This document shows positions 27,277-36,001 of a stretch of DNA of 64,000 nt, piece after piece. How positions within the stretch are numbered: position 1 is the stretch's first letter; every line of letters begins with the position of its first letter. This DNA is from Thermoguttaceae bacterium (GTDB lineage: Bacteria; Planctomycetota; Planctomycetia; Pirellulales; Thermoguttaceae), in NCBI GenBank assembly GCA_017447865.1, contig JAFSMO010000034.1, forward strand, positions 95,543-159,542, in the 5' to 3' direction. The notes beneath the pieces are model-generated. The model was not told the origin of the DNA, made no database searches, and saw only the letters and a list, made by a program, of their open reading frames with translations. The position numbers were made by a program, and so were the translations under genes.

Positions 27277-30200
27277 ATGAAAACACACGTTGCAAACAGA
27301 GCGGTTTTCGCCTCTTTGGCGATGCTTGTTTCAGGACTTTTGCTTCTCCCTGCCGCAGTGATGGCGGAAGTGGTGGAGCGTTACAATGCCGCGGGAGATT
27401 TGACCGGGTCCGGGACCGACGTCGGCGCTGTTCAAACGGCGTCAGGCGCAGCTTCTGGTGACGTTCTCAAGCTTTCCGGCACTGCCACGCAAAATACTTC
27501 TTACGGTAATCCGGTTACCCAGTTTACGATCCAGTCGGTAACGCCCGGTACAAAGCAAACGATCAACGCCGGAAATACGCGTCTGTACAACTTCAACGAC
27601 GGCGCCAAAACGTACGACATCACGCTGAAGGATCTGGATTACCAGGGCTACGCGGACCCCGTCGGCAACGCGATCGGTCTGTATATGCACACCTCCCCGG
27701 CCTGCACGCTGGACATTAAAACCGACAACGTCTCCTTCACCGGGTTTAAAAATGCCGGCTACCACGGCGGCGTCTTTGGTATTGACGGTTCCGGGAATCT
27801 GAAAATCACGGCGACCAACGGCCTCGTTTTCGACGGCAACCGGTCCAACGCCAGCACCGGCGGCGCGATCCACGTCAATGCCGGTACCTTTACAATTACG
27901 GCGGATACGCTCACGTTCAGGAATAATTTTGCCACAACGTACGGCGGAGCAATTAAAGCGGCCAGCGGGACGATCACCGCCGGTACGCTTCTGTTTGACG
28001 GCAACAGCACGTCCAACAACGACGCGGGCGCGATTTACGCCACAGGCTCTTTTACCATCAATGGCTCAAACTCAGACGCCGTGACCACGGTCAACGCAAA
28101 CTACACCAAATACAAGGGCGGCGCTATTCGCTGCGACGGTACGTTGACGCTCAATACCGGGACGTTCAATTTCACGAACAACTACAACACGACCGCTTCG
28201 GACAAATACTCCTACGGCGGCGCGGTTCACACTGCGACAATCGATACAGATGCCAAGACGATCAACTTCGATTCCAACAAGTCCACGTATTACGGCGGCG
28301 GACTTTCCGTTAACGGCGGGACGCTCAAAGCCGACACGATCATTTTCAACAAAAACACGTCTGATAACCGCGGCGGCGGGATTTTTACCAATGGCAGTCT
28401 GACCATTACAGGCAATACGATCAAATTCACGGACAACTTCGCGAACAACTTCGGCGGCGCGATTTTTAACAATGCTGGCGACTCGACGCTCACTATTAAT
28501 GGCAAAGACGTTCTGTTTTCCGGGAACCACATTTCCGCCAACGACAGTGGAACGATCCATGGCGGGAACGTAACTCTCAACGGGGTTGACGCCAACTCGG
28601 TCTTTACGTTCGATAAAAACTACACGAAGTATTACGGCTCCGCGATCAACTCAAACGCAGTGACGCTCAATACCGGTACGTTCAACTTCACCGGCAACTA
28701 CGAAACGGCCAGCTCGAGCAATTATTCCTACGGCGGCGCGATCAGCTGCACGTCCATGACAACCAACGCCAAGACGCTCAACTTCGACGGCAACACGTCC
28801 CGGTACTACGGCGGCGCAATTGCTCTTAAAGGCACCGGCGACGGCACGATTGCGCTTCAGGCCGACACGATCACGTTCAACGCGAACAAAGCGGACGTTT
28901 ACGGCGGTGCGATCTACGGCAAATCGATCACGGTCCGCGGCGCAAATGTCAGCTTCACGGGCAACCAGGCCAAGTCCGGAACGACCAACTCCTGCGGCGG
29001 CGTGATCTACTCGCCTTCCGGGACCGTGACCTTCGGGCAGGAAGGCGACTACGACGCGAATTACGGCGTTTACACCTTCTCGGACAACTCGTGCTACTAC
29101 GAAGGCGGCGCGATTTTCGCCACCGGCATCACGACGCTGAACGGGAAATCGTTCACGTTCTCGAACAACACGTCCGAAACCTGGACCGGCGGTGCGATCC
29201 GCGTCTGGAAATCCGACGAATACCTCGCGCTGAATATGAACGCCGAAACGACGTTTACCGGCAATACCTCGTACAAAACCGGCGGCGCGCTGTTCGTCAA
29301 GGGCATCGTGACGGCCAACCAGTTCGCCACGTTCGAGGATAACACCTGCCAGACCCAGGCCGGCGGCGCGGCCTACATTCACCAGTCGGCCATCTTCAAC
29401 AAAGGCGCGTCCTTCAGCGGCAACACGGCTGGGGCGGAAGGCGGTGCGGTTTACGCCGGCGAAAACATCACCTTCGCGGGAGCCAACTCGGTCGGAACGT
29501 TCACGAACAACACCGCCGCCAACGGAATCGGGAACGACCTGTACCTGGCTGGCGCGTCTTCCACCCTGACGTTCCAGGACGCCGGCACGTACTCCTTCGA
29601 CGGCGGGATCGCTCTTGCGAACGCGAACGCCCGGACGGTCATCAATCAGGCGCAGGTGACGCTTGCCGGCCGGGCAGACGTGACGACCAACAATTACCAG
29701 CTCCAGAACGTCACGATCTCCAACGGCGGAAAACTGACGGTCGATTTGGACAACATCAACTCCGCAACGGGCACCTTTGCGCTCAGCGACACCAGCAGCA
29801 TTCTGGAATTCAAAACCGCTTCCGAAGTCGCGAAGCGCTTTGACAATACGATCACCGGCTCCGGAACGCTTCTGAAAACCGGAGACGGGACGCTCGCGCT
29901 GGACGGAACGGACGCACACCCCATCACCGCCGATTCCCTGACCGTTCAAGGCGGCTCGCTCCTTTTCAAGGGGTTCTATACCGGCGATTTGACGATCAAA
30001 GACGGCACGCTCTTCTCGCCGGGCAACTCCGTCGGGACCCTGGAGATGGCCGGGGACTTCCTCGCTGAATCCGGCTCGACGCTTCTGTTCGAGCAGGACA
30101 CGACGGGAATGGACAAGCTGATCATTCGTTCCGGGGGAACGCTGGAGATTGCAAACGACGCGACCCTGGACATGGCGATGACTCGTCCGATTCCCGGCAG

Positions 30201-30426
30201 GAAGTATGAGCTTGTGACCGCGGAAGACGGTCTGACGGGCGATTACGCCTCCAGCGAATTCTGGACCAGCCTGCTTTCACCCGACCAGGCGTACTACTGG
30301 AACCTGAACGTTGAAGGCAACGTGCTTTACGCGTCGATTGACGGCAACGCCATCCCGGAACCGTCCACGTGGGCGCTGCTTCTGCTCGGCGTCTTTGGGG
30401 TGATGTACTCCCGGAAACGCAAGTAA
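27277..30426 (+). CDS. PEP-CTERM protein with Pmp-like GGAI/FxxN repeats, array gene 3
   Basis: 1049 residues. Signal peptide at about 8-31. From about residue 190 to 740 the protein carries at least twelve GGA[ILV] motifs (GGAIHV, GGAIKA, GGAIRC, GGAVHT, GGAIFN, GGAISC and others) alternating with F-x-x-N sequences such as FRNN, FDGN, FTGN and FEDN. This tetrapeptide pair is the hallmark of the polymorphic membrane proteins (Pmp) of Chlamydia, beta-helical adhesins. Instead of the Pmp barrel, the protein ends with an SPGNSVGTL module and IPEPSTW, hydrophobic helix, YSRKRK. Gap to the previous gene 53 bases. An adhesion role is inferred. Confidence 0.88.
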   Translation: MKTHVANRAVFASLAMLVSGLLLLPAAVMAEVVERYNAAGDLTGSGTDVGAVQTASGAASGDVLKLSGTATQNTSYGNPVTQFTIQSVTPGTKQTINAGNTRLYNFNDGAKTYDITLKDLDYQGYADPVGNAIGLYMHTSPACTLDIKTDNVSFTGFKNAGYHGGVFGIDGSGNLKITATNGLVFDGNRSNASTGGAIHVNAGTFTITADTLTFRNNFATTYGGAIKAASGTITAGTLLFDGNSTSNNDAGAIYATGSFTINGSNSDAVTTVNANYTKYKGGAIRCDGTLTLNTGTFNFTNNYNTTASDKYSYGGAVHTATIDTDAKTINFDSNKSTYYGGGLSVNGGTLKADTIIFNKNTSDNRGGGIFTNGSLTITGNTIKFTDNFANNFGGAIFNNAGDSTLTINGKDVLFSGNHISANDSGTIHGGNVTLNGVDANSVFTFDKNYTKYYGSAINSNAVTLNTGTFNFTGNYETASSSNYSYGGAISCTSMTTNAKTLNFDGNTSRYYGGAIALKGTGDGTIALQADTITFNANKADVYGGAIYGKSITVRGANVSFTGNQAKSGTTNSCGGVIYSPSGTVTFGQEGDYDANYGVYTFSDNSCYYEGGAIFATGITTLNGKSFTFSNNTSETWTGGAIRVWKSDEYLALNMNAETTFTGNTSYKTGGALFVKGIVTANQFATFEDNTCQTQAGGAAYIHQSAIFNKGASFSGNTAGAEGGAVYAGENITFAGANSVGTFTNNTAANGIGNDLYLAGASSTLTFQDAGTYSFDGGIALANANARTVINQAQVTLAGRADVTTNNYQLQNVTISNGGKLTVDLDNINSATGTFALSDTSSILEFKTASEVAKRFDNTITGSGTLLKTGDGTLALDGTDAHPITADSLTVQGGSLLFKGFYTGDLTIKDGTLFSPGNSVGTLEMAGDFLAESGSTLLFEQDTTGMDKLIIRSGGTLEIANDATLDMAMTRPIPGRKYELVTAEDGLTGDYASSEFWTSLLSPDQAYYWNLNVEGNVLYASIDGNAIPEPSTWALLLLGVFGVMYSRKRK

Positions 30427-30463
30427 GGCAGAATTTGAAGAGTGAATTGAAAGGGACAGACTT

Positions 30464-33400
30464 ATGACCATATACCATCGTTTTTTCAGCAGCAAGGGTT
30501 TCCTCCCCGCCGTTCTGATGATTGCGGCCGTATTGGCCTGCGTCGGCCAGACGTTTGCGGTGGACTATACGCTGACGACTCGCGTAAAACCGACCGAGGC
30601 GGTATTTGACGGCAAGACGTACAACGAGCTGACTTCCGGTGACAAGCTGATCGTTACGGCCAATGCCGCGCAGATCTGGCTGACCGGAGCCAACGCGACG
30701 CTTGACTGTAACGTTGACGTCAGCGGCAAGTCCTTTGGGAGCGAAAAAACCGGCAAGATCCGTATGCAAATGTCGTCTGCCCAGGTTGCCAATTTCAACG
30801 GGACGGTCAACCTGGTTGGGGATACGTACATTGGTTCCCACGGCTGGCAAAGCAATCAGGGGACATTATATTTTAACAGTCAGATCACGGGCGCGGGCGC
30901 ATTGATCGTCGCGCCGGGCCGGTATTCGGTCGTTCATCTGAATAACACCACGTCCGCCAATAACTACCAGGGCAACACCCAGATCGGCTCCACGGACATG
31001 TATAATAACTCCGGCAATACCAACTACGGGGGAACGATCATTCTGGACGCGGACGAACAGATCCCGGACGCTTTAACGGTGGGGGCTTCCTGTGCGGGCA
31101 ATCTGGTCATGATGAGCTGGGCGGATGGGTCTGACCGCCTCACCTCGACGCTGAACCTGAACGGTCATACGGAAACCGTCAACGGGCTGGTCAGCGCGGA
31201 TCATTTGAGCGTGATCACGGGTGACGGGAACAGTAAACTGATCGTCGGTGCGAATAACGCTTCATCCGAGTTTGGCGGAATCATTCAGGGCGCCATGCAG
31301 CTTCAAAAAATCGGCTCGGGCACGCTGACCCTTTCCGGAGCCAGCACGTACACGGGCGCAACGACCATTTCGGAAGGCACGGTCAAGCTGACTGGCTCGG
31401 GCACGCTGGGCACGGGAACCGCGACGATCGCTTCCGGTGCGACGGTGGAGATCGGGACCTCCGAGACGCCGTGGACCTGGGGCGGCGGCGTGATCAACGG
31501 CGACGGGACGTTCAAAGTGACCGGCAGCGGTGAATTCTCCATGCCCTTGAACAAGATGCAGGTCGGCACCAACGGCAGCGTGATCGTGGACGGCGCGAAA
31601 TTGACGCTCACCAATCCGACCACCAATTATCCGGGCAAGGACATTTATATTAATAACGGCGGCACCCTGGCCTTTGACCGCACGACAGACGCTTACGCCG
31701 GGATCTATTTTAATAATACCCTGAACGTTTATTTTGATCAGAATGGCGGCGGAACGTTCGGCACCGGCGATTCTTCATCGGGCGGATACATGAACATCAT
31801 TTCCAACTCCACCATGACCTTTACGACCAACGGCGGAGCGACGAACTACCTCACTGGCACGAACGGCATCAACACGCACAACTACGGCGTCATCTTTGAT
31901 GTGGCGAAAGGAACCAGCGCGGACGGGAAAGACTTGGTTGTTTCGGCCCGGCTCTGGAACGGCAAAAACGTCGTGAAAAACGGCGCTGGAACCTTGGTCC
32001 TGACTTACGCCAACGATTATAAAGGCGGAACGACCATCAACGCGGGAACCGTCATGCTCACCGGGGATGGAGCGCTCGGGACCGGCGCAGTCTCGGTTGC
32101 CGCAGGCTCCACCTTAAACGTCGTGACCGACTCCGGGGTCACCAAAACCTGGAACGGCGGAACGATTTCAGGCGACGGCACGCTCAAAGTTTCCGGTGAC
32201 GGTACTTTTACGATCACGCCAGCCCAAATGCAGATCAGCAACACCGGCAGCCTGATTGCCGACGGTGCCAACGTGATTCTTGACAATTCATCCGACGCCA
32301 ACGTCACCTACGTCGGCACGGAGATCTTCATCAATAACGGCGGGTCGGTCACGTTCTGCCGGTCCGGCAGTAAAGACCAGTTCTGGATCTCCAACCAGAC
32401 GACCATCACGTTCGACGAAAATGGCGGCGGAACGTTCTACGCCGGCGACAGTCACGGCCTCAACCTGGTGAATAACTCGCAGACGCGTTTCGTCACCAAC
32501 GGCGGCGCAACCAACTACGTTACGGGTTCCAACGGGTTTAACCTGCACGGCCAGAGTCTGACGTTCGACGTCGCCAAGGGCACGAGCGAAAGCGGCATCG
32601 ATCTCGAACTTTCCGCCCGTCTCTGGAACAACCAGGGCGTCATCAAAAACGGCGAAGGTACCATGTCGATCACCTATAACAACACCAACAATGGTTACCG
32701 GGGCGCGACGCTGATCAATGCCGGTACGCTCGTCCTTGCCGGGAATGGAACGTTTGGCGCCGGCACAAGCGCCATTTCGGTCGCATCCGGCGCGACGCTG
32801 AAGTTTGCCGGCGATTTGGTGCAGACCACGGTCGCCAACCCCTTCTCCGGGACGGGGATGATCGTCAAGGACGGGACCAACACGGTCACCCTGACCGGCA
32901 CGAACACCTACACGGGCGACGTGAAGATCAACGGCGGCTCGCTCGACTTCCTGATGAATGGCACGAACAAAAATTTGAACGTGGGGAAAGTTTCCGGCTC
33001 CGGCGATCTAGTCCTGCGGCTTGCGTCCGGGAATGGCGACACGAAAATCCCGAGCATCGTCAACGATGGTTTTACCGGCTCGATCTCTCTGGTTCAGGAA
33101 GGCGCAGCCAGCAGCAACAAGCTCAACTCCAACGGCCAGTCGTTCGAAGGTTTCAAAATCAAGGTCAACCCGGGAACCTCGATTTATATCAACAGCGGCG
33201 AGTTCAAACCGGCCATCTCGATCTCCGGGAACGGCAACAGCGAAAACCGCGGCGCACTGCGGGTCGCGAGCACGCTGAGCGGTGATCTGACCGTCATGGC
33301 CGACGCGAACATCGGCGTCGATGGTACCCGAACGATCTCCAGCAAGATCGTTTCCGGCGCGGCCAGCGGAGAGACCACTTTATTTATTAACGGCAAGACC

Positions 33401-33658
33401 GATGGAGCCACGGTCACGAACAACGCGGGCATGGGAACGTTCAGCGGCGCCATTTCCGACGGAACCGCCGGCTCCAAGCTGGGTTTGTGGCTCGTTTCCA
33501 ACACGCAGACGTTCTCCGGCGCTTTGACCTACACCGGCGCCACGACGATCGATCCCCGCGCCACGATGGTTCTGACCGGGGAGAATACCAGTCTGGCCGA
33601 TTCCCGCGAGGTGAACGTCAACGGGACGCTCAATTTCACGGGCTATACCGGCGCGTAG
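30464..33658 (+). CDS. PEP-CTERM beta-solenoid protein, array gene 4, N-terminal part before an in-frame TAG
   Basis: 1064 residues ending at TAG (33656-33658). Signal peptide at about 12-32 (LPAVLMIAAVLACVGQTFA). Textbook autotransporter-associated repeats are seen, e.g. SGTLTLSGASTYTGATT then EGTVKLTGSGTLGTG (about 285-320). A unit of 224 residues is duplicated in tandem (second copy begins near nucleotide 32150). This part has no sorting signal. The same frame continues after the TAG to a full PEP-CTERM tail at 34276, so the intact gene was almost surely 30464-34276 (1270 codons). Gap to the previous gene 37 bases. Confidence 0.85.
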   Translation: MTIYHRFFSSKGFLPAVLMIAAVLACVGQTFAVDYTLTTRVKPTEAVFDGKTYNELTSGDKLIVTANAAQIWLTGANATLDCNVDVSGKSFGSEKTGKIRMQMSSAQVANFNGTVNLVGDTYIGSHGWQSNQGTLYFNSQITGAGALIVAPGRYSVVHLNNTTSANNYQGNTQIGSTDMYNNSGNTNYGGTIILDADEQIPDALTVGASCAGNLVMMSWADGSDRLTSTLNLNGHTETVNGLVSADHLSVITGDGNSKLIVGANNASSEFGGIIQGAMQLQKIGSGTLTLSGASTYTGATTISEGTVKLTGSGTLGTGTATIASGATVEIGTSETPWTWGGGVINGDGTFKVTGSGEFSMPLNKMQVGTNGSVIVDGAKLTLTNPTTNYPGKDIYINNGGTLAFDRTTDAYAGIYFNNTLNVYFDQNGGGTFGTGDSSSGGYMNIISNSTMTFTTNGGATNYLTGTNGINTHNYGVIFDVAKGTSADGKDLVVSARLWNGKNVVKNGAGTLVLTYANDYKGGTTINAGTVMLTGDGALGTGAVSVAAGSTLNVVTDSGVTKTWNGGTISGDGTLKVSGDGTFTITPAQMQISNTGSLIADGANVILDNSSDANVTYVGTEIFINNGGSVTFCRSGSKDQFWISNQTTITFDENGGGTFYAGDSHGLNLVNNSQTRFVTNGGATNYVTGSNGFNLHGQSLTFDVAKGTSESGIDLELSARLWNNQGVIKNGEGTMSITYNNTNNGYRGATLINAGTLVLAGNGTFGAGTSAISVASGATLKFAGDLVQTTVANPFSGTGMIVKDGTNTVTLTGTNTYTGDVKINGGSLDFLMNGTNKNLNVGKVSGSGDLVLRLASGNGDTKIPSIVNDGFTGSISLVQEGAASSNKLNSNGQSFEGFKIKVNPGTSIYINSGEFKPAISISGNGNSENRGALRVASTLSGDLTVMADANIGVDGTRTISSKIVSGAASGETTLFINGKTDGATVTNNAGMGTFSGAISDGTAGSKLGLWLVSNTQTFSGALTYTGATTIDPRATMVLTGENTSLADSREVNVNGTLNFTGYTGA

Positions 33659-33661
33659 GAC

Positions 33662-34276
33662 ATGCAGCTCAACAATCTGACCGGCACGAACGGGACGATC
33701 ATCGGGACCGGCAAAAACCTGGCGCTCGGCAGCGACACGGAAAGCACGTTTACGGGCACGATTGACGCGGCCAACCTGAACATCACCTCGGGCACGTTCA
33801 ATTTGAACGGCTCGACGAGCGGTGACGTCACGGTCAACCCGGGCGCGGTCTTCTCCGGCACGGCAGAGATCGGCGGCGTGCTCACGGTTGCGGCGGACGA
33901 CTCGAAACTCGTGATGAAGCTCGCCGGCTCGGACGCGGCCCAGAACGACATTCTGATCGTTTCGGGGGACCTGGCGCTGGGTGAGGGCAAAGTCTTTCTG
34001 GAACTGGCCGATGGTTCCACGTTAAAGGGCGGCGACAGTTTCACTGCGGTTTTGTCGGGTCTCAACAGTGCGGCCCTCGCGGACGATTTCATCGCCAATT
34101 TCGTCAGTGCGCCCATTTTCAAGGACCTGGCTTACAGCCAACTGACGACGGGCGAGTTTGCCGGCTACTACGCCATCACGGGTACGCTTGACGCGAACGC
34201 CATTCCGGAACCGGCGACGTGGGCGCTGCTACTGTTCGGCGCGGCGGGGCTGATTTGCTGGCGGAAGCGGAAGTAA
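33662..34276 (+). CDS. C-terminal part of array gene 4, with PEP-CTERM tail
   Basis: 204 residues if started at the ATG at 33671-like positions or the codon at 33662; in the same frame as 30464-33658 and separated from it only by the TAG and one codon. No ribosome binding site or signal peptide is present, so it is unlikely to be an independent gene. It holds the conserved end module (VNPGAVFSGTAEIGGVLTV, LIVSGDLALGEGKVFLEL) and IPEPATW, hydrophobic helix, CWRKRK. Without it the N-terminal product would be exported but not sorted. Either a nonsense mutation, a base-calling error or readthrough. Confidence 0.75.
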   Translation: MQLNNLTGTNGTIIGTGKNLALGSDTESTFTGTIDAANLNITSGTFNLNGSTSGDVTVNPGAVFSGTAEIGGVLTVAADDSKLVMKLAGSDAAQNDILIVSGDLALGEGKVFLELADGSTLKGGDSFTAVLSGLNSAALADDFIANFVSAPIFKDLAYSQLTTGEFAGYYAITGTLDANAIPEPATWALLLFGAAGLICWRKRK

Positions 34277-34297
34277 TCGGCTCCCGGTTACGCGATC

Positions 34298-35863
34298 ATG
34301 AAAAAATTTCTGTTTTTTGAAGCGATTTGGGTGGTTCTGCTGGTTTCGTCCGTTTTGGCTCAAGGGCCGGAGCGGGTCCAGCAGACCAACCCGATCATCT
34401 GGGCGGACGTGCCGGACACGTCGGTGCTGCGCGTCGGTGATACGTACTACATGAGCTCGACGACCATGCACCTCTCGCCCGGTCTGCCGATTTACTATTC
34501 CAAAGACCTCGTGAACTGGAAGCTGGCGTCGTACGTCCACGGGGATCTCGCGGACATCGACTCGCTCAACCTCAACGACGGGAAAAACGAGTACGGCCGC
34601 GGAACCTGGGCGAGCAGTCTGCGCTTCCACGACGGCAAATTCTACGTCTCGACGTTTGCCGGGACGACGGGCCGGACGTACATCTTCTCGACCGACGACC
34701 CGTTTTCCGGCCGGTGGGAAATGAAGTCTTTCCGCCCGATGCTGCACGACTCGTCGCTCTTTTTTGACGACGACGGCCGCGTTTACATGATCTTCGGCTC
34801 CGGCACGATTCGCATCCGCGAGCTCCGCCCCGACTGCTCCGGTCTTCTGGAGGGCGGGCTGGATCAGGTCCTCATTCAGGACGTCTGCCGGGCGGCGACC
34901 GGGCGCGGCGGCCTGGGCGAAGGCTCCCAAATGTTCAAGGTCAACGGGAAGTACTACCTTTTCAACATCACTTGGCCCCGCGGCGACATGAGGACGGAGG
35001 TCGTTTCCCGCGCCGACCATCTCACCGGGCCGTACGAAACGCGCGTCTGCATGCACGACCGCGGCATCGCGCAGGGCGGGATCTTCGACACGCCGGACGG
35101 GAAGTGGATGGCGGTCCTCTTCCGCGATTCCGGGGCGGTGGGGCGCATGCCGTACGTGATGCCGGTCGAGTGGCGCGACGGCTGGCCCGTGCTGGGCGTG
35201 GACGGCAAAGTCCCGCAGCTGATTGATGGGATGGCGGCTCATGCCGGGCCCGTGCCGGAACTGGTCGCCAGTGACGATTTCAACTCGCCGACACTCGCTT
35301 CCGCGTGGCAGTGGAACCACAATCCGGTCGCTTCGGACTGGTCGCTGACCGGGCGCGAAGGTTTTTTGCGGCTCACGACCAGCCGGGTCGATCAGGACGT
35401 GACGCAGGCGCGCAACACGCTCACCCAGCGGACGTTCGGCCCGACCTGCGCCGCGACGGTCCGTCTGGACTGCTCCGGCCTTCACGACGGCGACTATGCC
35501 GGCCTGGTCGCGCTGCAAAAGCACTACGGGTTCATCGGCGTGAAGAAAGAAAACGGTCGGAACCGGCTGGTCGTCGTGCTGAACGACCCCCGCAGCCGCG
35601 GCCAGAAGACCGAATCGGTCATTCGGGAGTTCGACGAAAGCGTCGTTTACCTGCGGATCGCCTGCGATTTTCGCGCCCAGACGGACGTCGCCCGATTCAG
35701 CTGGTCACTCGACGGCGCTTCCTGGCAAACCGTCCCGGAAGAGCTGAAAATGGTTTATACGCTCCCGCATTTTATGGGGTACCGCTTCGGCCTGTTCTGC
35801 TTCTCGACCGAAACTCCCGGCGGAACCGCCGACTTCGACTGGTTTCAGATTGGAGTGGAGTGA
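34298..35863 (+). CDS. Secreted GH43 family glycoside hydrolase
   Basis: 521 residues. Signal peptide about 1-22 (cleavage near LAQG). The N-terminal five-bladed propeller has the GH43 residues: Asp40 in the DVPDTSV strand (general base), Asp151 in MLHDSSLFFDDDGR and Glu208 in GGLGEGSQ (general acid). From about residue 325 a beta-sandwich domain follows (DDFNSPTLASAWQWN ... ), as in beta-xylosidases with a C-terminal concanavalin-like domain. GH43 enzymes act on xylose- or arabinose-containing plant glycans. It starts 21 bases after the PEP-CTERM array, so is probably in the same transcript, and a terminator follows. Confidence 0.88.
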   Translation: MKKFLFFEAIWVVLLVSSVLAQGPERVQQTNPIIWADVPDTSVLRVGDTYYMSSTTMHLSPGLPIYYSKDLVNWKLASYVHGDLADIDSLNLNDGKNEYGRGTWASSLRFHDGKFYVSTFAGTTGRTYIFSTDDPFSGRWEMKSFRPMLHDSSLFFDDDGRVYMIFGSGTIRIRELRPDCSGLLEGGLDQVLIQDVCRAATGRGGLGEGSQMFKVNGKYYLFNITWPRGDMRTEVVSRADHLTGPYETRVCMHDRGIAQGGIFDTPDGKWMAVLFRDSGAVGRMPYVMPVEWRDGWPVLGVDGKVPQLIDGMAAHAGPVPELVASDDFNSPTLASAWQWNHNPVASDWSLTGREGFLRLTTSRVDQDVTQARNTLTQRTFGPTCAATVRLDCSGLHDGDYAGLVALQKHYGFIGVKKENGRNRLVVVLNDPRSRGQKTESVIREFDESVVYLRIACDFRAQTDVARFSWSLDGASWQTVPEELKMVYTLPHFMGYRFGLFCFSTETPGGTADFDWFQIGVE

Positions 35864-35868
35864 GGAGT

Positions 35869-35897
35869 GAGGAGTCGTGCGCGGCTCCTCTTTTTTT
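35869..35897 (+). terminator. Intrinsic terminator after the GH43 gene
   Basis: GAGGAG (35869-35874) pairs with CTCCTC (35885-35890), then seven T. The stem is short but the T-run is perfect, and it is followed at once by the promoter of the next gene. Confidence 0.65.
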
Positions 35898-35930
35898 AGA
35901 CGGACTCTTCAAAAAGCTCCCGCCCCCCCC

Positions 35931-35959
35931 TTGCAATTTCTCTCACTGCGGGATATACT
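35931..35959 (+). promoter_or_regulatory. Promoter for the HzsA-related gene
   Basis: TTGCAA (35931-35936), 17-base spacer, TATACT (35954-35959), 42 bases before the start codon. Confidence 0.65.
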
Positions 35960-36001
35960 GGTCAGTAGTAGCGTAAAATTTCAAACCTCTTTTGCGATCC
36001 A

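Noticed and set aside
33656..33658. General reassignment of TAG as a sense codon
   Set aside because: Other genes in the window with complete domains end in TAG (20151, 44980, 47086), and no other gene has an internal TAG.
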